This document shows, in pieces, positions 12,558 through 24,172 of a stretch of DNA of 64,000 bases. Origin of the DNA: Allacma fusca. Taxonomy: Eukaryota; Arthropoda; Collembola; Symphypleona; Sminthuridae. The DNA is taken from contig OX359246.1 of the NCBI GenBank assembly GCA_947179485.1, forward strand, positions 12,400,001 through 12,464,000, given 5' to 3'. The translations under genes and the position numbers were made by a program. Position 1 is the first letter of the stretch, and each line of letters begins with the position of its first letter. The notes beneath the pieces were generated by a model. It did no database searches, had not been told where the DNA came from, and saw only the letters and a program-made list of their open reading frames with translations.

Positions 12558-13048
12558 GGATGTAAAAGCAGCGCCTGGTTGCTCGAGTGGTAGCTCGGAC
12601 TTTGCATTTTTTGCTCTCCTCTGCTCTGCGCTCTGCCTACTTTTTACCTTACAAGTTGCTCATCACAATGTTGCTTACTATACTCTATGGTACTCCATTC
12701 ATCACTCACAGATAATACAAACGTTGCGAATGCAAACGCGGGTGACAACATAACATTACTTTGATTAAATCTGTCTGTTAAATTATTCCGTGGGTTAGTA
12801 TACTTTATTCCATGAGATATTATGTTGTACTGTGAAGCTAGTCCTTAAATTTGTACATAAGGCTAGAAATATTCAAGTACACCTATACATATGCTGTGAG
12901 TCATGCATAGAGTACCATAGAGTATAGTAAGCAACATTGTGATGAGCAAGTCGTAAGTTAAAACGCAGGAAGAGTGCAGAGCAGAGGAGAGCAAAAACCT
13001 TCAAAGTCCGAGCTACCACTCGAGCAACCAGGCGCTGCTTTTACGTCC
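12558..13048. mobile_element. MITE with about 140-bp terminal inverted repeats
   Basis: The two ends are long inverted repeats. The left arm starts GGATGTAAAAGCAGCGCC and runs to about 12700. The right arm, about 12898-13048, is its reverse complement with scattered differences and ends CTTTTACGTCC. Both arms share CTGGTTGCTCGAGTGGTAGC, the CTCTCCTCTGCTC tract and the GTTGCTCATCACAATG tract. The flanking dinucleotide is TA on both sides (12556-12557, 13049-13050), consistent with a Tc1/mariner-type target duplication. There is no transposase ORF between the arms, so it is non-autonomous. Confidence 0.8.
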
Positions 13049-14954
13049 TATGAGGAGACTTGGCGCATGCATCAAATTTTACGGGTCAAAATAAGATCAG
13101 GTTCAAGGACCATCCATTAATGGAATGTATAGCGGGTATGTTATTGTATACAAGTAATAGCAAAAAATGTGTAAATTTAAGCCCATAATGTAGTACACTG
13201 AATACACCCCAGTGGCAATCATCCATGAATGAAGTTACTATTGTCACAATGCTTAATCAAGTCCCTATTTAGGAGCGACTACAATTATTAGCTCATGTTG
13301 TATACTAAGGATGCTTGTTCTGATTTGAATTGCATAAGTTCGGATAATTGTTTGTAGTCTGTATTTATTTTTGAATGCAGTGCGTAAGTAAGCAGAGGAT
13401 GCCACTGTAACTGCGTTTGAATGTGAAAATGTTGTGAAAACGTGGCTTCTGGGATCTGGGGACCAACACAGAAGACGCGCAGAGCGTCAAAAGAAAGTGC
13501 AGGGCATGCATTGATATATAATTCTACCTTTATCAATCCATTTTCCTCAATGTCCATGAATTCGAGAACTAAAAGAGAAAGTTCTGCTAAACGTCCGCCG
13601 TAAATACTAGGAAGTATTCAAACAGTAGATATACACTCTGTATCTCTCCAACCTGACAAACTACATGCTCGGAGATGCACATGTACAAACATAGGACGGC
13701 TTGTGCCAGTGTTGGGCGTGTTCATCTCAACTCACAAATAGTAATGATCAGCCAAAGATGCATTTGAATTATTGAATGTGACTTTAACTATTTTTAGGTT
13801 GATTTTTCAAACAACATACACATCAAGTAAGAATTAAACCTATTAGTAGTTTCCTATTGTATACGTTTTCACCAAAAATACACAGTATAAAGAAATCGGG
13901 AGAAGTAAGGACTACATTGGCACCATGTTTCAACAAACGGGGTTGGTGGGTCTAACCGATACGCATGGTCTTGTGTATCTCGGATGTACCAATTAAACTA
14001 GTACCGCTGTTGTATTTTTGAAATGCGTAGACCTACTCAGTCTAGTCTTTTTTCATCTAGCCTGCAAACCATTTTGTTCAAAGTAAAATGCCAAATCCCA
14101 CAGTTGCTGTGATACGTCTCAAATTAGGTTGCAGTACTACTAACATAAAAGTTGGGATTATGTTTAGGTAGGTTACAGCTTTATATTTTTTTCTCACTTT
14201 GACGTGAAAAAACTAGTATTGTAATGTATATAATGTTGATAATTAGTATTCCTCATTTCCATCACTGGATGAGTCACTAGTATCAGTTTGAAAGCCGTCT
14301 TGGGTTTCTCTGTCGTGGTCAATATTTACTTCTCCACTGGTTAAAATACCTTAAGATGCAACGAAAAAAACAACATAAACAACAACGTTGAACAGCTTAT
14401 CAACAAAATCCTGCAACATGTGACTTTAATAATACATATATTTCAGGATTTGGAGTTAGAAATTCATTATAGAAACCACCCATTTCCCAGTAGCTGTGCT
14501 CTAATTTCTGGATGTGTGAAACACGAGAAGCCAACGTTTATTTGCTAGCCGGGGAAATGTTTTGAAGTCCTTGTTACCACGGAGATTATTTTAGAATATT
14601 ATTATCTGTTATTATAAATTATTCTACTTGTTTATGACAAAATGAATGAAACGATTGAATGAAAGATGTTATAAGGAGCAATGGATGAATGATGAGAGGA
14701 AGGGAGTGGAAGTCTTGCGAATGAGGTAACAACATGTCTTTATTCAATTTAATAAAGATGTATTATTATTCCATTTCCCGCTTAAATACTGTTTACTTTC
14801 ATTTGCACTAGACAGGAAATGTTGTCATTAGTAATGGAGTGATTGAAAGAAGGAAAGTTAAATCAAATATTGCGCACTGCAGAGGCAGCGTTTGTTATTC
14901 AGCTAAATTTTAAACCAACACATTTGGTTTTGAAGACACGAATTCATGTTAATA
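13049..14954. other. Unassigned intergenic DNA
   Basis: No gene family recognised. A minus-strand 89-codon frame at 13288-13557 has no start context, splice signal or known motif that would support it. The remainder is AT-rich, with no paired repeat ends that I could find. Confidence 0.3.
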
Positions 14955-15107
14955 TTACCGTCGATTTGAGGCAGTAACAATTGCTTTTGTTCTTTCGTAT
15001 TGATTATTAATATGTCGAGCTATATTCCGTTTTTTCAATTCATGCTTTGCATGTTTCCACACTTCTTCAATTGGATTTAGCTCGCACTGGTACCTACGAG
15101 GATTAAT
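14955..15107 (-). pseudogene. Transposase C-terminal fragment, Tc1/mariner-IS630 (DDE_3) type
   Basis: Fifty codons on the minus strand ending in TAA read RRYQCELNPIEEVWKHAKHE and continue with a basic helix. The block 'ELNPIEEVW' corresponds to the DLNPIE-W motif just before the last catalytic acid of the DDE_3 transposases. Everything upstream of it is missing or unrecognisable, so this is a fossil of a plain DNA transposon. No terminal repeats were found around it. Confidence 0.65.
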
Positions 15108-15730
15108 TATACAGCACATGCTTTGACGACCATAAAAATGATATTACTTATGGTTACGGTGGAATTCGGGCGATTTCGTGACTTCGTGCCCGCGCGTATT
15201 TATCTAGTTTTCGATGCGGAGCCAGGGGTTTTAAAATCTTTATTATTTTATGTAGCTCCTATTTTTCCAGGCTTTCGAAACCGTCAATAACTCCATGCAC
15301 ACAATCATTCTGCTACTGTATCCCGGTTATCGTTTCGTTTTTACTAGCACCGGATATAATTGTCACCTCAGATGGGGAAGGTCCATCTCCCGTTGTAATT
15401 GAATATTAGAATAAACTGAAAAAGTTAGCGTATGTATTTTTATTGGAATTATATGCGCATCAAATAATTCATCTTACATAGGCACGAATTGATTGCTTTG
15501 CAGCACGCTCAATTACTTCAATTACTCCCCTTCCACTGCGTATATAAGTAAGGTCAAAACAACAATCCTTGTTCTACCGCTTGGTGTCTAAATCATCCAA
15601 GTAAATTTAAAATAATTGCACTAGTTGACGAAGAATGAATATAGGATGCAATTTCTTGGTACCATACTTTCATTGCCGTAATGTACTTCTAAAATATGCC
15701 ATGCTAAAATAACGTACTGCTGGAGTGCAG

Positions 15731-15940
15731 GGTGCAAGAATACCCTGCAGTCCCCGTGCGTCAACGATATGTGCATATTAACAGTAAAAGATCTTTCCCC
15801 ATCAATAGCCACAATGTCTTACCTCCTGTACACCCATTACCACTGTCCTCAACACTCCACCGCCTTGGGTTTAACCGTCAACAACTCATGAATGTATTCT
15901 ATCTCACAGACGTTCATATTACAGACCGCCTGGATCTCAG
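15731..15940 (+). other. Exon-like ORF, unassigned
   Basis: An open stretch begins immediately after 'gagtgcag' (acceptor-like) and ends at 'ctcag|gtgaat' (donor-like), where the frame would otherwise stop. The peptide includes RRYV-like and NSHNVLPPVHPLPLSSTLHR segments. No family is recognised and no partner exon is visible. The minus strand is also open here, so chance is a serious alternative. Confidence 0.2.
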
Positions 15941-16033
15941 GTGAATGTTTTCAAAAATTGACAGATTGTTTTTGCATTTATACCCTCTTTGAATATTATT
16001 AGAAGTTATTAGAAATTTTAAACCCTTGGGAAA

Positions 16034-16180
16034 GGGGTTTGTTCAATTTAAACGTTTTTAAAATCAGTACAACATCGGCAATGGTTTGTTATATTTCTAC
16101 GTTTTGGAAATTTAAAACAAATTTGGCAGGGGTTTGTTCTATTCATGCGCCTTTGGAAAATATTACAGAGGTTTGTTCTA
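16034..16180. repeat. Degenerate tandem repeat built on 'ggtttgtt'
   Basis: Four spaced copies of a motif 'gg(g)gtttgttc...' at about 16036, 16083, 16131 and 16170, each followed by a TA-rich stretch and a 'cg-ttttgg' tail. The spacing is 48, 48 and 39 bp. The copies are divergent, so the array is old. Confidence 0.5.
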
Positions 16181-16484
16181 CTTATACACGTTTTTATATA
16201 CATACAACGTATATATATATATAATGTTTTTTATAAACTCAAGATTTTATACTAATTATGCAGTTAAAAATGGGCAGCCGTACCTTTGCATAGTTAACAT
16301 AAAATATTCTGCGAGCATTTACACATATTTTGCAAAAAAGGATGAAAATGGTTTATTCGCACTGGGAAATTGAAATCTTTCAAAATTACTTTCACTTTAA
16401 TCCATTTTCCAAACACGTACAGCAAACCTAAAAAAGGCTTTTTTACAAACTTATACAAACAAGGTTAGCATGCGCTTTTCAAAA

Positions 16485-16809
16485 TAAATCGACCTTGAAT
16501 TTATCACTGAAAAGGTTGTAACTAAAGGCAAACAATTAGTAGAGAATTTAAAATCCTTTCTAGCCGTTGTTCCAAGCAAAACCGAATACTAGTCATTTTG
16601 TAAGTGCGTATTGCAATTTGCGTATGCAAAATGGCCTTATGGCAATATATTTTGGAAATACGTAGTTGTAAAACAGCACGTCCAACCTGGTTCATATATA
16701 CACCAGCAAGTAGGAAGCCACATGGTCAAACCATTGCATGTAAACATTTAACATATTGCCACTACATGTGTCTCTCAATAATAATCGTATTTAATTCAAG
16801 GTCGATTTA
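16485..16809. repeat. Inverted repeat, 17 bp perfect, 291-bp loop
   Basis: TAAATCGACCTTGAATT at 16485-16501 and its exact reverse complement at 16793-16809. A perfect 17-bp match at this distance is unlikely by chance. No flanking direct duplication was seen, so it may be a decayed MITE or a foldback element. Confidence 0.5.
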
Positions 16810-17865
16810 GGATTCATCAGATGGACCCACGAAACTTCGCATTGCATGGCTTTTATCTTGAAAGACATGATGGCATTGGTATTAATACGAACGCTTATAC
16901 TTTGCTTTACAATATAAGTTGGCCCACATGAAAAAATACAATACCCGCATAAGATGGGAGGAAATATTGACAACAATGTTATTGACAGTTTGAAAGTTTA
17001 GTTGCAGATGTCATCACTGAAACCTTTCTTGTTTCTTCGTAATTTTTCTCACCATTTCCTCCATTACCTTCTTTTTTTGAAAGAAACACTTCATTCCCTG
17101 TATCACATCATCTTTCTTCTTTTGATACAACTTTGTATCAGAATAAATGTTAATCAAAACTAGAAATCCGATATTTTGATCTTTGTGATCTGAATGCTTT
17201 ATTTTGTGTTAAAGCAGTGCAAAAATGAAATTCCGAAATGTATGTTTTGCAAACCATGCAAACGTTTACATGTTGGTAGGACCCGTGGCCAGGGAACTAA
17301 AGTAAAGTCTTCTTTGCTTTCATCATTATGGACCATTTTTAAAAATTCGGACAGGAATAAACCGCACTGAATACGTTGAATGAAACATATTTGCTCTTTA
17401 GCCCAATCCTACTCCCTGTACCTCCCCGTCTTCCCCATCAAGACGAAGTAATTTTCCGGAAGAACCGATCACCTAAAGAAGGTTTTGAGAATCCCATTTA
17501 CTTTATGATACCTTACATGGGTTCATGCATTAGTAGTGCTGATAAATATCAAATTCAAATATTGAGATGTACGGAATTAATCAAAGACGTACTCATTGGA
17601 GTTGAATGAATGACTAGAACGTAGGAGACGGAGCCTTAAGGCAACATGAATTGATAGCACTAGTGCACGCCGCGAGTGTAGCCGGAGTAGAAGACATACT
17701 GCAATCCTAAAGCCAGGCTGTACTATCCCTAAAATAGTAATAAACATGTCGACACTATTTATACAAATTCAGTGAACTTCTTAAAATGAAAGTTATGAAT
17801 CTTTTGTATAGAATGATAAAATAAATAATAAATCTCATAAAATAAAAATTAATACATGTTTTTAG

Positions 17866-18035
17866 GATCCGTGGCAAGGGAACTAAGGTTAAATCTTCAT
17901 GGTTACATCATCAGGGACGCTGATATGCAGGGATATATTTTATTTCTCAATAAAAAGTACAACCCAGTGTTAAAAACCGGTTTGAAAATTTCAGAGGAAA
18001 TTCCCGCTTGTATTGTTACTTTCAAGAAAGAATAA
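17866..18035 (+). other. Exon-like ORF, unassigned, with a degenerate copy upstream
   Basis: After an acceptor-like 'tgtttttag' the frame runs 55 codons to TAA and reads SVARELRLNLHGYIIRDADM then QGYILFLNKKYNPVLKTGLK and a short tail. The first about 35 bp (ccgtggcaagggaactaagg) recur in altered form at 17279-17312. I do not recognise the product and see no upstream exon with certainty; a plus-strand frame at 17401-17609 after 'ctctttag' could be another exon. Confidence 0.25.
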
Positions 18036-19857
18036 AAGGTAGAGCTTTATGCGCGATTTTAAGCATTTACATCAAGGGTTTAGATTGCATTCTCACAATT
18101 CTCAAGTAATTGTCACTGTGATGCTGCACAGGACGTTTACTAGTTAGTATTGCGCTGTAGTCATCCGTTAAATTAAAGTTCCACGCGCTACACTTAAATC
18201 TGCACACAACATTTAGGTATACATTAATTAAGCCTTCTTGACAGTGCTTGATAGAAGATCTATGTACATCCATTTACGGCAAGTTTTAAGATCGTACATT
18301 TTCAAAATTCATAATTGTCCCTGTGTACTACAGGGTTTTTAGAAAGTGCAACTTTCTTACACTTCCGTTTAAACCGTCCGGTCGACACCCAAATGCTTGT
18401 GGGTTCGATATATCCGGCAGTATTAACACACAAACGTTGCGTACAAAAAATTGGAAATTAATTCTCGTTGCGCCATTTCACATTTGCAACCATATTTAAT
18501 TTGTTGAAATACCGACATTAATTAAAAATTCCAATAAATATTTTGCACCGTGTGCAAGCGACATTAGCCGATACATTAGAATAATTAAATGACAATATGT
18601 AATAATGTGCGAATCGTTAAATTAACATTAGAGATGGCGTATGTATCGTTGCAACAACTCTTTCATATTTTCTGTCGAAACTCCAAATACCTGTCAATTA
18701 TTTCCAGTGGAATAAAATATAATACAATTTTCATACGAAACCCTTTGACAACTAATATTATTTCTTTACAGAAATTCGTTACAAATCTTGCTATTTTTTA
18801 AAATTTCACTTTGCTGCACCAGCAAAACCAGTTTATATAAATTCCTGCAGTGGACGGAATTTTTATTTGTTAATTTAATCAATGCATCTGAGATGCCCTA
18901 AACGGTGCTTACCGGTTTAACCTAACACACTAGTTTGTTGATACATGGTGACAATGCAATTCTTAAAACAGCTATTCTTCATGCGATGTATAAATGAAGA
19001 TTCGATCTGTTGAAACTACCTGCATGCTTAATTCTTATTTGATGCAGTTGTAAGACAACTGAACTTAAAATTAGTTAAAACCCGTTCTTTCGCTTTAACA
19101 TGATTTGTACGCTGGCCCAATTTGCACCAATCAACTATTGTAAGATTTGTTACGAAAAGACAACCAGTTTTTTAGTTAACCAAATTTCTGTTGAGTTGAC
19201 CGGCCCAACACTGGTATATTTGGTCCTATGCTGGTACATGTGCATCTCACATCATGTGCTTTTCCAGGTTGGATGGGCACGGACTGTAAGTATATGAGGT
19301 TGAGTCAAGGTGGGGTATATAAACAAATTAAATAATCGCTTGTAATAAACTTAACATTGATCAGTACAACAGTTTGAGAGTATATCTAGAAAATATTAGT
19401 TCAGATTATTTGAAGCCATGTTTAGTTATTGCATGTAGTGAGACATCTGATAGCGAGACAGATAATCAGATTTACATAAATTAGCAATACGGTGCAGTAC
19501 TTATGAGATACCGCATGTGATAGTAAATAATTTATTGAAAATATTAAACCCAAATCTAGCTGCCGGGTTGCCTCTTTGCATTTGAACCCTATTACCCTTG
19601 GAAACAATATGTGAAGGTGAGTTTTTTACATATACGAGTTGAAGAGCATGTTAGATGTAGGATTTTGTCTGGACTGCAGAAAAAACTTTTTGGCCACAAT
19701 ACAAAAACTAATTTTGTCAGTGTTACAATAGTATGCGACTGAGTTCCTATAACAAAGAGTAGCAATGCTCAGCAGAGGCCCGTTCCGGGATTTTAAAATC
19801 AATCCATTATTCAAAAAACTTATTTATTTGCAATATTGTTAGGGAAAAGCAAGCCTA
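18036..19857. other. Unassigned intergenic DNA
   Basis: AT-rich sequence without a recognisable gene, repeat ends or RNA gene. A 'gggttcgatatatcc' at about 18402 resembles a tRNA B box, but there is no matching A box or cloverleaf. Confidence 0.3.
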
Positions 19858-20146
19858 AATGTTTGAATGAGTTTTTGTCTAAATTTTTATATGACGTGGA
19901 CAAATTATCAAAATATGGCATCACTGTTAATGAAATTCTGTGTGAATTTTATGTTGTTAATTTTTTGTAGGTGACGCACCTGCTCGCGGTCTTTTGAAGT
20001 GTGTGAAGCCAAATAATTCTTTTTTGGTATGTGAAAGATGTGAGCAGGAAGGCGATTTGGTGAGAAGAGAAGAAGTATCCGGAACTGAATTGTCCATTTA
20101 GAACTGATGAACGTTTTAGAAAACAAAACCAGGAAGAACACGATAA
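19858..20146 (+). pseudogene. DNA-transposon transposase fragment ('CDAPAR...' family)
   Basis: Plus-strand pieces in more than one frame resemble a transposase-like protein common in arthropod genomes. Seen here are LNEFLSKFLYDVDKLSKYG, then GDAPARGLLKCVKPNNSFLV followed by a CxxC pair (CERCEQEGDL), then NCPFRTDERFRKQNQEEHDN. The last matches the family motif -APLRTDESFR...Q-EEHH. Frame changes between pieces show it is dead. It abuts the decayed PLP-enzyme tail at 20147, so the element's right side is cut off there. Confidence 0.55.
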
Positions 20147-20432
20147 TGCGCTCGTGAGTTTTTACAGAGAATTTTTACAGAGGCTTCTCAACTTTGCAAC
20201 GAGCTTGGGGTGCGGAGAGTTTAGTCTCCACGCCATAATTATTCTAATAATTACACGATATTTTTTCGCAGGACGCAGATAATGTCTCTGTAGGCACAAT
20301 ATATCCCATACGGGAATACCGCTGGAATTAAAGCCCAAAATGGGAATCACTGAAAATTTCGTTCGGTTATCATTGGTGCTTGAGTCAATTGACGATCTCA
20401 TTCAAGTCTTGGACCAAGCTTCGAATTACTAA
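20147..20432 (+). pseudogene. Decayed duplicate of the 3' end of the PLP-enzyme gene
   Basis: Matches 7888-8201: the last part of exon 6 (gcgctcgtgagtttttacag), the final intron (attctaataattacacg) and the last exon, including ATGGGAATCACTGAAAATTT and the terminal TAA. Because the intron is kept it is a genomic duplication, not a retrocopy. It is non-functional: the splice donor is lost, there are internal indels, and the gene's front is absent. The similarity continues past the stop into the intergenic DNA (to about 20730), as in the original locus. Confidence 0.88.
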
Positions 20433-20730
20433 GATGCTTTAAATACTTCTTTATATTCAATTGATGTAATATTTAGAAATACTAATTTTGCATGTCATTC
20501 TGAATATCGGATACTTGGTTGCATTTAATTTTGATTTTACTTTACACAATGACTTCGTGCTAATCAAATAAGTTCATTTTTTCAACTAAGGTAATATACT
20601 GTCAGGAAAACATTTTCGTGTAACAGAATATTCCGTGGTTTTAATTACCTTCGTGGTATAAATATGCAGTATCATACTTTATACAGGTTCGTTATAGATA
20701 CAAACATGCTACAGTAAACAGCAAGTTTAT

Positions 20731-23712
20731 TAGTGCCTCTCATGCGTACAGGTTCAGGTGTAAAATATGTACATAAATTTGGTACCCGATTCCGTCCCAA
20801 AATAACTTGGCGACAACATTTTTGTTCCAAAACTGTCCCGATTCCGTCCCGAACAGATGCCCCGAACAGGTAAGAGTGCTTGAAATACCTGTCCCTGTCC
20901 TCCAAATACCTTAAATACTTGTGTACTTTTATGAGAATGTAAAATCGAGAAAACAGCCTACTCTACAACATGTGTTGTGTTGAACAAAGCACGAATTTAT
21001 TATTTCATGAAATACTGTATTATTTTATTTCATGTTGCCCACGGGAAGTACACTATTCAATTTTACAGTTATGTTTTTGATTTTTGTTTTCGAATTTGAA
21101 CTAATATACTTGAAAAGCTATTCCACAATCTCAATGAAGTTTTGTATAAAGAGAATACTGATTAGATCACGAAACCTAATGGTGAATTTGAATGTGCTGG
21201 TAGCAAGCTTTGGTACCCTAACCATTACACAGATTAATAACCACGCAGTAAGAAGACATCAAAAAAATACAATTTAATTTAGGATTTTGATCCTTACAAT
21301 CTACCCTAACCGAAATATACTAATCTTGCATGTGTGCGATAAAAATATTTAAAATTTATCATTTCAAAATAATATGGTTGTTATGGTAATTCGTTTGAGG
21401 ATGATAGTGTAATAACTCTTTCGCATGCTTGAACAGTGTTCCAGTACTAGAGAGTTGAACATAAGAGTGCAAACAGAAGTGTTGTATGAAAAAGGTGTCA
21501 GTATCTGTGCAATAAATCAATGGTGACTTTGTTTCTTAAACATTGTTTCAGACTCGTGATATATGTACCTTTTCAAATCATTTAAACAATGTTCCATTAA
21601 AATTAAAACACCCAGTAATTAAACGCGTTCGCATTAATTTTTGGCAGCATAATTTAATATAGATTTTTGAGTTTATTGTATATGTGATTATCATGTAAGT
21701 TACGAAATTTGATTGCAACGGTTAATTTTATTACAGTGCGGATTTTTAGTTAAAGAAAATTCTGAGAAACTACAAAGAAAGACCTGGGTACTGGTACAGG
21801 TACATCCAGGTACATGTACCCATGGGTCCAGTATTTGGGTTCGTTTTGGGCACAGGTAAATTTCAGGTACAGGTACAGTGATTTAAATTGAGATCAGGTG
21901 CAGGTACAACAAATTTGTACCCGTTAATAGGGGGCAGTGCTCGGACTGGGTACGGGTAATACTCGGGTAAATGGGTACGGGTACAGGTATGGGTACTACC
22001 CGGGTACAGAAGTTGCGTACTCCCAAGTACGCGGGTACTACCCGGGTACTCTTGATTTTAGGCAATAAAGTGGGTACAGGCACGGGTACGGGTATGGGTA
22101 CTCACTCAGTGGCAATCGGGTAGTACCCAATGGGTACGGGTATCACTATGTAAAATGCCGGTACCCGTGGGTGCTGTACCCGAGTATTTTTGTGTACTTC
22201 AAGGATTGTTGATGGAATGGATTACTATGGCTAACAATAAGACCTACCAACCGTGGAGTTGCTTATTTTGTAGTATACAGATACTTGCGTTAGTGACATA
22301 GCCAAGTGGCTTCGTCTCATTTATGATTATGTTGTAGTTGCAATCTAACGCTTCTAATAATTCATCCAAGGAATCTAATAAAGAAATAGAGCGTAGAGTC
22401 AAAGAAATCATCTGTTTATCGACTTAAATAGTGAAGCTCATCAACGAAGAATTTCAAGAGGGATGTTCTTGGGATTCAATTTAATTAGCATCATTGGGAG
22501 CGTAACATTACAATTATTTGAAGACGTATTACGAGATAAGATCGGGATAAATTTACATTATTAGCAGATCCATTTCTTAACGTTACAAGTATCCAGGGTT
22601 CCCCATTTCAAAACGCCAAGACATTTTATGCAGGCAATTTGAGCATTTTCAATTCTGGGTATTTATGACACTTTGAGTATTTATTGAGGTGAATATTTAT
22701 AACATTTTAGAATGAAAAATATCATTCCTTGCACGCAATATTTATATTTGAGTCCCTTTGATTAATCTTGATAATTTTGATGTTAAAAGAACTTGACATA
22801 CATCTGAACTTGGCGTTCAAAACTTCCATGGGGTTGCATTTTAGTCCTATTTTGCCTGCACTTTTCGAAAATCTCCGTCTCGGGCTTCATAAATGTGAAA
22901 GACAGTTTACGAATGTTTGTTTTATAAAGCTGTAATATAAAATGAATATTGAATATTGCCTCCCACATTTATTTCCTGAAACCGTAATATTTGACCTGGA
23001 GAAATTATGATCAACTCAATTTTTCCGTATAACATTTTCTATACACAGAGTTCGATTAGCCAGAAACAAAATTGTTTCTTGTTCTCCAAGTTGAAAAGCA
23101 AGTTATGGAGAGTTTAGTATTAAAGAATCCGTCCCAATTCCAATTAGCGAGAACACATTTCATTTCATTCAGCAAGTTATTATTTTGGGGTAGTAGGATT
23201 TGAATTTCGTCAGTATTTATTAAAAAAATCACAAAATGCCTTAAATAATTTGTTCAAAAAATTCAAATAGGATGTCTTTAATGCCTAGGGAAAATTCCCA
23301 AAATCCCGGGCACGTGGAGGTCAAAAAATTGACAAATTAAAAATTTTCAGCTGGGCAGTTTAATGTTGTCGGGGATTTTAAATCGGCCAAACTTCCAGTA
23401 CCCGAGTAATACCCGGGTACACACAATATATACTCGGGTACGGGTACAGGTTTTGGGTACATTACGGGTACGGGTAAATTGTGGGTACAGGTACTGCATA
23501 TTATTTTCAGGTACGGGTACGGGTACTGAAATAATTTACCCGGGTACTCGGGTATGGGTACGGGTATAGGTACAGCATTTTGTAGTACCCGATATTCGGG
23601 TACGGGTATGGGTACGGGTACACGGTTTCTGTACCCAGTCCGAGCACTGATAGGGGGGTAAGAACAGGTTCAGGTAGAGGATTTTTGTACCCATAAGGGG
23701 CACTTGGCACTA
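20731..23712. mobile_element. hAT-like element with 'GTACC' words, hosting a nested element
   Basis: Bounded by TAGTGCC on the left and GGCACTA on the right. It lies inside a receptor 3' flank: left neighbour 'acatgctacagtaaacagc', right neighbour 'atatgctcttcatcg', which are contiguous in the paralogous flank at 29780-29830. The inferred target, ATATGTAT, is altered on both sides. The ends are crowded with 'ggtac/gtacc' words. About 1.26 kb remains after subtracting the nested element at 21935-23649. No transposase ORF was recognised, so it is non-autonomous or decayed. Confidence 0.55.
21935..23649. mobile_element. hAT-like element, 'GGGTAC' words, 8-bp target duplication
   Basis: Terminal inverted repeats CAGTGCTCGGACTGGGTAC (21935-21953) and its reverse complement ending at 23649. 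The 8-bp direct duplication ATAGGGGG lies at 21927-21934 and 23650-23657. The CAG start plus 8-bp duplication is the hAT pattern. Both subterminal regions are dense arrays of 'gggtac' and 'gtaccc'. The about 1.2-kb interior has no transposase ORF that I recognise. It is nested in the older element 20731-23712. Confidence 0.88.
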
Positions 23713-23924
23713 ATATGTGTAATATGCTCTTCATCGTCACAATCCTTTAAGAAAAGAAAATCATCAAATTAATTACCTTCAAAATTATTTCCTAACTGGG
23801 CAGCCTGAAACCGCATAACTATCCATAGTATGTACGACATGTAGATTCTCTGTGTTTGGAAACACTAGCGTTTAGGAAGTTATTTGTACCTTGCCAGCCA
23901 GAATTCAATTGTGGAACTAAACGT

Positions 23925-24110
23925 CGTTAATATGTATCCAGCCCCAAATCAAAAATGACCTGAACGCCGGAAGTAACGAATGCCAGAGATTCAATTCGTG
24001 GGATGTGTACTTGCCTAAAATTTATAAATGCCTGAAGTTTGAATCATTTTCAATGTACATATATTACAAAATATTACTCAGGTATCTATTTGTTAAGTTA
24101 GCTGACATAC
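23925..24110 (-). pseudogene. Decayed receptor C-terminal remnant downstream of copy 2
   Basis: A degenerate match to the receptor end (the region 'atccagcccc...tcggaagtagcgaatgccag...ttgcc'), in no open frame. It occupies the same place relative to copy 2 as the remnant at 8533-8729 relative to copy 1. Confidence 0.65.
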
Positions 24111-24172
24111 TTGAAAAGAGGAGGAATTGATCCGACGCTAAAGAAATTTCCATATTTGACGTTATTACTATG

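Noticed and set aside
12585-12660. Possible tRNA gene
   Set aside because: A box A-like stretch is present, but there is no box B at the right distance and no cloverleaf; it is part of the MITE arm and occurs inverted in the other arm.
13288-13557. 89-codon minus-strand ORF as a gene
   Set aside because: No start context, splice signals or family resemblance; length is within chance for this base composition.
23363-23740. ORFs rich in RVRVRV and YPYPYP
   Set aside because: Translation of gggtac/gtaccc arrays at the right end of a hAT-like element.
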